Assembly (NCBI GenBank): GCA_022478985.1
Contig: JAKSZP010014540.1
Location: forward strand, 145,695-209,694
Origin: Massospora cicadina
Taxonomy: Eukaryota; Entomophthoromycota; Entomophthoromycetes; Entomophthorales; Entomophthoraceae
Length of the DNA: 64,000 bases
Direction of reading: 5' to 3'
Shown piece by piece: positions 48,152-58,554 of the stretch. Numbering within the stretch: position 1 is the stretch's first letter; each line of letters starts with the position of its first letter. Below the pieces are notes generated by a model. The model saw only the letters and a program-made list of their open reading frames with translations, was not told the DNA's origin and searched no databases. The translations under genes were made by a program, and so were the position numbers.

Positions 48152-49910
48152 CTACTATTAACAACTCATTAAGGGTTTTTCAAAATTTGCGGATCCTTTA
48201 ATCCACCAATTGAAGGATCCAAAAATAATTCATGTGTAACTAAGAAGCCCAGGAGTTGTTTGATGAATTGCGCTAATATTTAATGACCAGTCCAGTCTTT
48301 AGTACCCAAATTTTATTGGTAACTCATCATCCAAACGGATGTTATATTGATGGAGATTAGGTGCCATTCAGAGTCAAGTGGATGAAAATGGGAAAGAACT
48401 TCTGGCTGCCTATGTGATTCAAACACTAACGCCACCGGAGAGGAATTATACCATGATAGAGCACAAATGCCTCACAATATTATATGCATGCAAGCAATAA
48501 CTGAGTTTACATCCATGGAACGCACTTTAAAGTGGTGGTGGACCACTCATATTTACGCTGGCTCCATAACTTGAAGTAACCAGAGGGACAACTGGCCCAA
48601 TAGGCTTAAAGTTAAAAACCTTTGATTTTGAGATACTACACTGGGCTGGAGCAGTGTATCATTGTGCTGAAGAATTATCAAGATTTCCTGAAATCCAAGT
48701 TATCTATCATCAAGTGGATAAATTATTCCAAAGGACGATTGAAGGCAATGTCAGGGACAAACCCTAAGTAATTCAAGGTGCGCTAATGAAAGCAATGAGA
48801 ACAAAAAAGATGGAAAATGTACAATTATTCAAAATGATTGACAATAACGATTTTTATTCCTGAAGTTGTCAGAATGAGTAAAAAAAATCTGAGCCACATA
48901 AAAAGTTGTTGGCCATTGTGGCCTAATGAAAACCATGGACCAAATTCACCAGTACTACTAGAATCAATCAACCTTGATGTCGCTGACTACTTGGCCTATT
49001 CTGTGGAATATCAACTCCACAAACCCTATAAGAATATAACAAGATAAAGGCTAGTACGCTCTGGATTCATGTATCCACAGTGTCAATAGATTTTATATAC
49101 CCCTGAGTATCAGTACAGGAGGCGCGAAATTTATCATAGTAGAAATAGAGCATCTAACTAGATGGGTCAAAATTAAAGCCTTGAGCAAAATGAATGCTGT
49201 GAGCACAGCGGAGTTAATTTTGGATTAATTATATAGGCACATATTCCCTCAAGTGATTTTGAGTGACAATGGAACCAACTTTACCTCCTATGTAATCCTG
49301 AGGCTTAATAAATTAGTGGGGATCAGAGGGTTATTATCAGTTCCATGTAGACCAGAAATGAACGGTATGGTGGGATGAGTCAATGTAACGCTTGCCACAA
49401 CGCCAAGGAATTTGGTCATGGGGAAACCTTTTTCTGGGGAGCTTACCTAAAATCAATTAAATTCATCTTCAACATAAGTCATCACATGGCAACAGGAAAA
49501 AACGCCATTTAAATAAAAGTTACAAATGAAGGGCAGCCTTACCAACAATTTTGTATTCTTCCATAGAGCCATCAGAAGAGATGAGTACTGATCAATACCT
49601 GAACTGATTGTCCATTATTATGTTTAGCTTCAATTGCAGGCATTTGATACCACCAAAAAGAAAAGAATCATAGTGAAGTTGATGGATGACAAGAACTGAC
49701 CAGCAATGTAGGAGTAACATGTGGGGATAGGGTAGCCTAGTGTGACACCTGTAGCTTTTAGACAAAGAAATAATCTGGATGCTTTGTGTTGGGTCCATTT
49801 GAAGTGATTGCAAAGTTTTAATATATGACTACACAATTAAGAACATTGCGGATGGTCATGTAGTGAACAGGGTCCATACAAAATACCTCAAGTATTGTCT
49901 AGGGGAGTAA
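48152..49910 (+). pseudogene. Gyp-1 pol, C-terminal part (RNase H and integrase), broken
   Basis: Resumes in the frame of the RT end at 14044, so the Gyp-2 insertion removed no codons apart from the duplication. RNase H 48152-48720 is badly damaged. Integrase: VSIDFIYPLSISTGG near 49081 keeps the first catalytic Asp; EIEHLTRW near 49145 has Glu for Asp; second Asp LSDNGTNF near 49260 intact; the region of the Glu reads NGMVG then stop near 49363. A GPY/F-like end contains VNRVHTKYLKY near 49863. Many stops. Confidence 0.8.
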
Positions 49911-50244
49911 CAAATGCAATAATTTAAAGGACCAATGAACCTAGAGAAATTAGGTCAAGTCCTAGTATTGGTCAAGTCCCAGGTGGGGGACGCTGAAACA
50001 TGATGTGTGAATAGTCTTTGAAAAGGCTTCTAAACTGCAATAGCTTCTTAATTTTAAAAAGGAACACTGAACCAGAGTAGGGGAAATGAAAAGATGGACC
50101 TCTGAACCTAAAGATATGTTATCCCATTGCAAAAAATAGCATAAGGAAAATACAAAAAAATAATAAGAAAAAATAATAAAGAAAAAATATTAAATAGATA
50201 ATAAAGCAATAAATAAATTAAAAATTAGATTTTTATTTTTATTT
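49911..50244 (+). other. Gyp-1 post-integrase non-coding tail (first part)
   Basis: Contains GGTCAAGTCC and GGACCTCTGAACC motifs shared with the Gyp-2 tail near 39800, then an A-rich stretch at 50140-50240. Resumes at 56649 after Gyp-5. Confidence 0.6.
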
Positions 50245-50249
50245 ATCAT

Positions 50250-50882
50250 TGTTGAAATTCCTACCCAAATGGCAGATTTGGATACATCAGATGATGGGAA
50301 TTGATCCTGAACTGACCAAAAAGCCCAAACTTCTGTCATGCATTATCCCTGACAAAAGTTGACAGCTATCAAAGTCAGAGATCAATCCTGATTTGGCCAA
50401 AAAGCACAAACTTATGTTGGGCATCATCCCTGATGAAAGTCAACTATTATTGAAATTGGCAATCAACCCCAATTGATATGGCCAAATCATGCTCCCTTGG
50501 AGCCACTCAACCTTGGGGTTCAAACATGAGCTTTAAGATGAGCACAAACAAATCAACCAAGATAATTGGGCTTTTATCAAATCCACAATTGGTTTACTTT
50601 ATTAGATATAGGCTTGGGCGCCTTAGATTTCCTAAATACACCTTCCCAATTTCCCATATATAGCTGGTAATAAGTTTTTAAATGGGACTCTTTTTATTTC
50701 TTTTTGCCTATTTAAAGTTAAAATTAGGTATATACTTATTTGGAATTGTCTATCCAGAAAAAGTATCTGGAAAAAAGTTATCAACAAAGGGAAGCAACAA
50801 CAGGTAATCCAGAACCCTGAAACTTTGGGTCCCCTGGCCAAAAATATTAAGGGATATGTGTAACACCACCATGATACCAACA
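50250..50882 (+). repeat. Gyp-5 5' LTR with an internal tandem duplication
   Basis: 633 bp against 543 bp in the 3' LTR. The extra 90 bp is a second copy of a segment with the motif AATCCTGA..TGRCCAAAAAGC (unit 1 about 50300-50388, unit 2 about 50389-50470). Starts TGTTGAAATTCCTACCC (3' copy TGTCAGGATCCCTACCC) and ends ATACCAACA. Confidence 0.88.
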
Positions 50883-50886
50883 AAAC

Positions 50887-50900
50887 TGGTGCTCCCTGCC
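50887..50900 (+). other. Gyp-5 primer-binding site
   Basis: TGGTGCTCCCTGCC, four bases after the LTR; shares TGGTGCTC with Gyp-2 and Gyp-4. Confidence 0.65.
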
Positions 50901-50948
50901 AGGTTCACTCTGAGTTTACGGTGAAATATAATTAAAAAACCCCAACTA

Positions 50949-51979
50949 TGAACAATAACACTCTAGCTTCCAATCTCATTTTGATCAAGAATGCCTTAAA
51001 CTCTTGGATAGTTTTCCCGCTATGATGCGCAGGATGGAGCAGCGAATTCTCACCCTTGAGCAAACCAACTTGAACTTTGAGATGTGATTAGTGAGCTCAA
51101 AAGCGAAATTCAGCAGTTATCTCCTATTGTTGCCACCAAATTAGCCCTTCAGGCCACTCACAATCGGGTATACTCAATAATTGAGAATATTAACACCTTA
51201 AAAACCAAAGTAGACGCTCTCCATTATTATAAAACGTCCAGCAATAACAGTCCTTTAGGTGAATATGGTCCCCCTATGTTAATAAATGTTGTTCAACCAT
51301 TAACCCCCCAGTGGCATGTTCAACCCATCATTCAAAATGAAGTATATTCCTGGTTAAGAAAACATCTTCCCTTTCTTATTTTGTTATGTAAAATGCTATG
51401 GAAGAAGCCACTGACACCCAGCAAAGCAAACACCTAACTAACTGTCTTAGTTTCATGGCTCAAGACATTATGATCCCCCATCTGATGCATTGACGTACTT
51501 GGACTGACGCCAAAAGTGCCTTGCTTTGGGAATTTGGGAGCAACATAACCTTAACCAACCAAAAACAGACTACTATGGGTATCATCCGTAATAAGGGAAA
51601 CTATCAACAAATTCTCCTTCTGTTTTTACCTCAAAGCACAAACTCTGGCTGCCTGGAATCACTTACATTAGATGATGCCATCACCGCTGCATTGTCAGCG
51701 TCAAAAAATATGCCTAATATCATACTTTATATTAAAGCAGTGAAGTCTAATTTAACTCCCCTCCTCCATATTAAAGAGGCTATATTGGAAATTCCGGCCA
51801 ATCTACATAAACCTGTCGCACCGCCTCATTTTAATACCAATAAGCCCCAGTCCCAAGTATTGGCCGTTACACCACCCTATTCTCCTACATCTGAATTATA
51901 CTGCACTCATTGCAGAAGTAACAACCACACTGTAGCTGACTGCCGCATCCTTCAACGTAGGTTGCAAAAGATCAGTTAA
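50949..51979 (+). pseudogene. Gyp-5 gag, broken
   Basis: The first ATG in the 5' leader is at 50947-50949. Open pieces are 51084-51437 (coiled-coil-like) and 51521-51979 (152 aa). The latter includes PVAPPHFNTNKPQSQ and ends with an intact CX2CX4HX4C knuckle CTHCRSNNHTVADC at 51902-51943, then a TAA at 51977. Frameshifts near 51085 and 51440. Binds RNA in the particle. Confidence 0.75.
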
Positions 51980-52049
51980 TATAGGGCAATAGGCTCCCTA
52001 TGCTGATGGAAACCAAGCGCCTTAAGACCTTTGTTTTAGCTCTAGCTCT

Positions 52050-53328
52050 ATCCCCAGCACTTCATATTGTTTTGTGTTAGCTGCCCCTGCAAAGGTTGAC
52101 GTACCCTTTTCTATCCAAAGAAATAAACATCTCCCACTCTCTTACTCTTATGTTGGTCAGTTAACCCAACAAATTTTGACAGTCAACTCTTCTATGGAAA
52201 ATCAAGCGCTGGCAGACAAAACGTTTAACTGCAATTAACAGCCCTGAGCTTGGCCATGGCAGAATCTTCCACTTGCTTCATTGCAAATCCCTACCAACAG
52301 TCTACTAGCTATTAACTTCAAGTACTGATCTTCAATGGTTTGAGTCAAGGTAGTCGTTCATAAGGTTAAAGTCCTGGCAATAATTGATACCAGCTCACCA
52401 GTTAATGTTATTTCCTCCCAACTTATCCAAAAGATAAAAATGGCTTCAGACTTGATCCATGAGGCTGAATATGGAACAGCATGTAGTCAATCAACTAAGC
52501 CGATTGGAGCGTATTATGCCTTACCCCTTCGCTTTAGGAAACTCTTAATTACTGCCCCCACCATCGCCTTATAAGATGATACTTATGAGTTTCTTATTGG
52601 GGTCCAACTGATGCGAGAGTTTAACTGCATCATTAACCACAAGGCAAAAATATATCCCTAATAGGGTATCAGATTCATTAATATTTGAACTCCCCTTCAA
52701 AAATAAAAAACCCCTAAAAACGGACATGCTTCCTTGAGTACCCTTCTCTGCATTTGCAAAATCGAGTACCAAGACTTAGGAAAAACTAAGTTACCCCAAA
52801 GGCTGTGGATGCTGAAGAGAGGATCCCTCTGTATACCCTTTCTTCTATTGCAATACTCTCAGGCTCACAAGCTATTGTATATATGGGGATTCAGATTCTT
52901 ACACCTCTTGATCAAATTTTGGAGCTTAGTGGGCACCCAAAACCTTCCATCAAAGAATCTTTGAAGTGTCTGGAAATTTTGGATCCTGCCTACGGGAAAT
53001 CAATCTTTATTCTATTAGGGAATTTAACCGCATAAACTATCCAGATCCCTCAGCATGCCCCTATTGCTTATGTAAAACTATCTCTCATTAAGAGTATTGC
53101 TGATATGTTTTTGTTTTGGCTCATTACAGAATTTATTATTTGATCCCCACCCACTCTAGCTTTGGTTGACATTAGAATTGGGGATAATCTTACCCTGAAG
53201 GAACGCCAAGATATCAAAAACTCTCAAGGAATATGGTGATATTTTTTCCTCAGGATCAAGTGACTATGGGAAAATGTTTAGGGTAATACATCAAATCAAA
53301 ATTGAGGATCACCCTCATTTAAATTATG
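52050..53328 (+). pseudogene. Gyp-5 protease and pre-RT region, broken
   Basis: Active site AIIDTSSPVNVIS near 52377-52415 (DTS in place of the usual DTG/DSG; Asp codon at 52386-52388). A following stretch around 52600 carries the FLIGVQLMREF motif that matches the YDILIG..F end of relatives. Region 52700-53328 has short open pieces, ending in the EYGDIFSSGSSDYGK segment that precedes RT, cut by SINE-1. Confidence 0.65.
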
Positions 53329-53344
53329 ACCATATCAAAAATTT

Positions 53345-53632
53345 ATTTTATTTATTTTATTTGAGGTGGGCTGACATGGGGATGATACTGCACCAATTAA
53401 GGGAAATCAAATGAATGGGAAAGAGGATAGAATCCAGAAAACCTCCATGCGCGGTGTATGATAGGCCAGGAACTCCATGGACCGCCTTTGCTATTCGCTA
53501 TCTTGGTTTAGGGCATTGGTGCGCAAAGCAACACAGTCATAATCGTCCCCTACCCAAAGTTCCAGTACTGGAATCAAACTCAGGGAGGCAGCGGTAGAGG
53601 TCCCTACTCTACCACTTGGATATCCTTCCCTT
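53345..53632 (-). mobile_element. SINE-1, tRNA-like short interspersed element
   Basis: 288 bp on the minus strand with a 16-bp exact TSD ACCATATCAAAAATTT at 53329-53344 and 53633-53648. The head (from 53632) has an A box TGGTAGAGTAGG (minus strand, 53602-53613, fits TRGYNNANNNGG) and a B box AGTTTGATTCC (53570-53580, two changes from GGTTCGANTCC). GGTAGAG and CTCTACC could pair as a stem. The tail is AAATAAAATAAATAAAAT. The body shows no ORF. The 3' end resembles LINE-D. It has the features of a Pol III-derived SINE mobilised by a LINE. The A-to-B gap (about 21 nt) is shorter than in a normal tRNA, so it is not a tRNA gene. Confidence 0.85.
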
Positions 53633-53648
53633 ACCATATCAAAAATTT

Positions 53649-54900
53649 TAAGTGGAGGAAGCTCAAGTGGCTTTAGAGTTACAGCAACTGTTGGAGGCCG
53701 GGTTACTTGTGCCTTCAAAAGCTATGGGCTTCCCCACTCTTATTAATTTGGAAAAAGAATAGTGGTTACTGGGTGTTATGAATTATCGCCACTTCAACTC
53801 TATAGCTTATATAGATAGTTACCCCTTGCTGAATATAGATGACTCTTTGTGCTTAATGTCAGGGTACCACTATTTCTCAGCTATGGATCTCTCCAGTGGA
53901 TACTGACAAGTAAATTTTTCAACAGAAGATCAGGCAAAATGCGCCCTTGTCACAAGTGAAGGACTATTTGAGCCCACTAGATGCCTCAGGGGTTGTGTAA
54001 TGCCCCTGCTACCTTCCAACGTGCTATGGATAGACTACTAGGAGATTTAAAATGCTCCTACATACTAGTTTATCTTGATATTACCGTTTTTTCAAATACT
54101 TTTACTGAACATCTAGAGTACCTCAGACAAGTCTTTCAGCTGTTACAGCAATCATAAAAACTAAAGCCATCAAAATTCTCTTTCTTCCAGAGTGAGATAT
54201 ATTTTTTGAGTCATAAGGTCAATAAAGCCGGAATATCCCTGATGGATGAAAAGGTCTTGGGTATTGCTAAGATGACTCCCCTAAATCCCTATGAGATGTA
54301 CTGGTTTTCCTAGGAATGGTGAGCTATTATCTTCAATTTATCCCCCATTTGCAGACACCTATAAGCCTCTGATGTATCTACTGAAGAAAGGAATACTCTT
54401 TCAGTGTAGATAAGAGCAACAGCAGGCCTTTGACCTGCTACATGTCTCTCTCTCTCCAGTACTTATTCACCCAAATTTTGATAAACCCTTCCTCCTCTTT
54501 ACTGATGCTAGCAATATTACCATCAGAGCCATACTATCTCAGCATGATGAGAACTTAGTGGACCATCCCATCGCCTACTACCATAAAGACCTTATCTAAA
54601 GTCAAACGCAACTATAGCGTCAAGGAACACAAATGCTTGGCGGCATTATTGGCTATTAAGCATTTCTGACCTTATCTATATGGGAAACATTTCACTATAT
54701 TTATTGAACATGCTTCCATGTGATGGCTACAGCAAATGAAAACCCCGATGGGAGGCTAGCCCAATGGTGACTAAAACTTCAAAATTGCGACTTTTCCATT
54801 ATACACTGACCAGGGACAATCCATCAAAACTCAGATTGCCTATCTTGGCTTCCCATCTTGACTATAACTGACCCTGAAGAGGATCGACTCTATGACCTCC
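53649..54900 (+). pseudogene. Gyp-5 reverse transcriptase and RNase H, broken
   Basis: RT: DSYPLLNIDDSL near 53816, FSAMDLSSGY then TGA near 53910, and the catalytic box reads YLDI at 54071-54082, one Asp codon short of YLDD. SFFQSEIYFLSHKVNKAGI near 54180-54240 ends the palm-thumb. RNase H 54350-54860: DKPFLLFTDASNITI near 54481, VKRNYSVKEHK near 54602. Numerous stops. Confidence 0.8.
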
Positions 54901-55895
54901 TAATCCAACCACAGTTATGAAAAGACAAATCCCTGACCCTTCAAAAGTAATTAGCGAAAAGAATGGCAAATCTCCAAGTAATAATTCTCAATTGTGCAAG
55001 CTTGTGTCTAAAAAATGGGTGTCTTATGTAAGGCCATTGTCTCGAACCAACACCATTTTAGAGGGACATTGGCAAGTCAGCTATGGGGAATTTGAAAAAC
55101 CTACCAAAGGGCTTAAAACGCAATGTTATTGGGAGTGAATGTTTGTTTCTATCCAGGATGTATTGGAGTCCTGTCTGGTATGTTAAATTTAAGCTGGGCC
55201 TAATCCTCACTCTCAACATCCACTGGTCCCACCCTGTGAACCATTCCATACTATTAGCATTGATGATGGTGGACCTCTTCCACAAGCCTCTAATGGACAT
55301 TGGTTCCTCCTACTAGCCATGGACCATCAAACCAAGTAGATTGAAGCCATATCACTCCCCAACATTTCGCCAAAATGCTACCACCATTTTTATATAATAT
55401 GATTATCAGTCAGCATGGATGACTTAACATCATTTTTTATATTAACGGACAAAATATCCTTTCAACACTGATGAAAGATTTAGCCAAACTGATGGGAACC
55501 ACTCAAGTATTCTCCAACCCTTACCATACTGCAACCAATGGAATGGTAGAGCAGGTAATGGCACTCTAACTGCAACCCTTCAAAAAATGGCTATGTTTGA
55601 CCCCATTCATTGGCCCCAATATTTGCCTAGTGCAATTCTGGCCTATCAGATTAGTTACCATCAAATTACTAAGCTTTCGCCATTCCAAGCGTTGTATGGC
55701 AGAAATCCCCATCTGCCTTTCAAAGTCCATGCGAAGCTTGCTAAGCTTCTCCTGAAGCATCTGAAGTCTCTATGCGAATTATTGCATTTTGAAATCAGAA
55801 TACTTCAGGCCCTGGCTGCCAAAAACCTAGCTGACACAACCAGTAGAGAAACTGCTCAATTCAATGTTAAGCAAGATCCCCTACACACCTTTTAA
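54900..55895 (+). pseudogene. Gyp-5 integrase, broken
   Basis: LLAMDHQTK near 55308-55334 then TAG, ILTDKISF near 55440, and NGMVEQVM near 55540 mark the core in shifting frames, so the Asp-Asp-Glu positions are still seen. The segment YQISYHQITKLSPFQALYGR at about 55640-55700 (LSPFQALYGRNPHLPF) is the usual integrase end. Open frame 55587-55895 covers this part. Confidence 0.7.
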
Positions 55896-56087
55896 CAAGG
55901 TGAGCTCATCCTATTCTATCATCACTGTCCTGGAGGTCGTGATATAAACTGGGCACCAACTGGTCAGGGTCCTATGTGTCATATATAGATGGGGCAATAA
56001 ACACTCAATTATAGAGGTTGTTCAAGGCACAGTCGTAAATTGCATATACAGTTGCTTTCTCTGTCCGTTTGCCCCCTGCACCAAGAT

Positions 56088-56100
56088 CTAAAGGGGGTAT
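56088..56100 (+). other. Gyp-5 polypurine tract
   Basis: TCTAAAGGGGGTA directly before TGTCAGGATCC at 56101. Confidence 0.65.
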
Positions 56101-56643
56101 TGTCAGGATCCCTACCCAAATAGCAGATTTGGATACGTCAGATTATGATATTTGATCCCAAACTGACTGAAAAGCTAAACCTCTGTTGGTCATCATCCCT
56201 GACAATAGCCAACTATTAACAAAATTGGCAATCAACCCCATATGATATGGCTGAATCATGCTTTCTCAGAGCCACCCAACCTTGGTGTTCAAACCTGAGC
56301 CTTGAGATGAGCACGTACAACAAAACTGAAATAATTAAGCTTTTACAAATCCCTGATTTTGTTTACTTTATTATATCTATGCTTGGGTGGCTTATATTTT
56401 CCCAACACACCTTTCTGATTTCCCATATATAGCTGGCATTAAGTTAATAAACGAGACGCTTTATCTTTCTTTTTGCCTATTTTAAGTTAAAATTAGGTAT
56501 ATACTTATTTGGAATTGCCTATCCAGACAAAGTATATGAAAAAGACTTTTCAAGAAAGGGAAGCAACAACAGGTAATCCAGTACCCTGAAACTTTGAGTC
56601 CCCTGGCAAAAAATATTAAGCGATATGTGATAACACCCCCACA
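56101..56643 (+). repeat. Gyp-5 3' LTR
   Basis: 543 bp, one copy of the segment that is doubled in the 5' LTR. Ends CCCCCACA followed by ATCAT. Confidence 0.9.
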
Positions 56644-56648
56644 ATCAT

Positions 56649-57193
56649 GACTATTATCATCAAAATCATCCAGTGATGTCCCCTAATTTTATTAGTAAGA
56701 CCACTCAGGTAAAACTGGGTCCGCAGCAAGTAGTCCTGAGGCACTGAAAGAAGCAAAACAGATTAGTAGAATCAGGACAGGTTGAAACTAGATTTTCTGG
56801 GAGAAGTCCCTTAAAAAATTAAGCCCAGTCTGAGGGAATACAGTGAACAAGGAACCTAAGAAGCTGCCCAAGAAGACCCTTAAATGATGAGGTGTCATAT
56901 AACCATGACCTGGGGGAAAAAAGGCTTTTCAGACCTTTTTATCTGTAAGAACACCTGAACTAGGCAGGCACAGCAGATGGCCGTTGGAATTGCGCTTTGT
57001 GGATGCTACAGCAAGGAGGACATGGAATGGAAACGTGCAAAGAAGAAGGACTTAACCAAAATGCATTGAATAAGGAAATGAGATGGACCATGAGAACTCC
57101 AAATTTAAACCAAGCTGGCGGACTCAGTCAGAATCATATTAGCGTATACCCAAGAAAATCATTATTTCTGGATAATCTGGTCAAGCAGGGAGA
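56649..57193 (+). other. Gyp-1 post-integrase tail (second part) and polypurine tract
   Basis: Non-coding stretch ending GGTCAAGCAGGGAGA just before the 3' LTR start TGTTTTGGG at 57194. The tract is weaker than in the other elements. A short open frame at 56997-57242 crosses into the LTR and is not considered a gene. Confidence 0.6.
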
Positions 57194-58554
57194 TGTTTTG
57201 GGATTTTTGCCCATATTGCCCTGCTTCATCAATTATGTTTAATCTGCTTGTCCACTAGGGGATTCATCCTGCAAGTGGATGTTGAAGTTATAGTTTCTCA
57301 AAATAACTATTGTTTGGAGAATTATATCAAACAGAATCTGAGTAATATGTAAGATTTTGATCTACCAGATTACTAGTCTTTCATAGGGGATTGTCCCTGA
57401 AAATAAACAAGTGATTAGATTGTCAGTTTCATTATTTGTAACTTAATTGATTTGTAGGAGTCAATTGGGTATAGTTGACAATTGACTAAGGGTTTATAAA
57501 TTGCAGGCAAGTAATGCCGCCTAAGATAGAGCAACTTTTGAGTTAATCTTTTCTGGATCACAATCTGTTTTTTATGGTAAGAGTCCCATTACAAAAGCAG
57601 GTTGTTACCAATTAAGGTTTTAATCTGTTGGGATTTGAGTGAGAAGTTGGGACACGTACTTTGTTTCAACTCAGAAGAGGTCATGGTTGAGTAAAGAAGA
57701 TAATATGATTAATTTGATGAAGAAGATCACTGTTTTGAGCAAACCTAAAGGGTAATTCATTGGCGACAGTCACCATTCTCAATTGGGGCGTCAACTAAAG
57801 AGTTATGCGTCAAATCTCTTGTTAGTTCCCCTTGAGTTTTTATAATAAAGCAGACAAGATCAGATAAAATTAAGATAAAATAATAATCAATTAAGTTTTA
57901 TACTTTAGACTAATTTCTCTTTGTGATTAAAGTTGGAAGTACAAGGAAATTCTTTGTCTAAGTTATTGTTGATCTCTGTAGAATCTGAATGACGAGAAGG
58001 AAAGAGACCCTCTGAACCTTATCTTAGGTTAGGTTCTACCAGATGAAATAGGGAAGAAGTCCATGAAATTCCAGAAGAAAACAATATTAGGACAAGCACC
58101 AGGTTGGCGTTGGACCTAATTACTATCTTTGCTATCAGCTCATTTAGAATATAGAATTTATACTCCTACTGCCCATTTTTTTTATCATTATCAGCAATTT
58201 GAACAATGCACATATAAGGAACCTGTTTAGTTATACAAGAGAACTTAAGTGAGTAAGATTCAGAAAGAGGAAACAAATCACAAACTTTATCCAGTGGTGC
58301 TCAATCAAGTCATTACCAGCTCCAAAGTTTTCATATTTATTTAGTGAAGGTTGATCAGGGGATGATCACTTCTGATATAGTGGGGATAAAACAATCAATT
58401 TGTGAAATTAGAGACACCCCAGAGGGTTCTAAGCCCCTCTTGTTGTCTCCAGGGCCACCAAGTTTAGGACGGTAGGGGTTTTATGGTGGCTTATTTTTGG
58501 ATGCAGCTTGAGTGAAGGAAAGAATCAATCTGTAGGAATTATTTGGTGAACCAT

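Larger units (their letters stand above)
50250..56643 (+). mobile_element. Gyp-5, Ty3/Gypsy LTR retrotransposon nested in Gyp-1
   Basis: TSD ATCAT at 50245-50249 and 56644-56648. LTRs 50250-50882 and 56101-56643. PBS at 50887, gag 50949-51979, protease near 52380, RT-RNase H 53649-54900, integrase to about 55895, polypurine tract before 56101. SINE-1 is inserted between protease and RT. Net length about 6.1 kb. LTRs unrelated to the other four. Confidence 0.92.

Noticed and set aside
53565..53632. A functional tRNA gene on the minus strand
   Set aside because: A and B boxes are present but only about 21 nt apart, the acceptor and T stems do not pair fully, and the sequence is bounded by a TSD with a 3' tail. 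It is the head of a SINE.
25417..53920. TGA reassigned to Trp or Cys
   Set aside because: TGA replaces Trp, Arg, Cys and other residues, and TAA and TAG stops occur in the same genes. Normal mutational decay explains it.
58334..58338. TATTT as the right target duplication of Gyp-1
   Set aside because: It does not match the left flank TGGCT and belongs to the LINE-D tail; the true end is at 63606.
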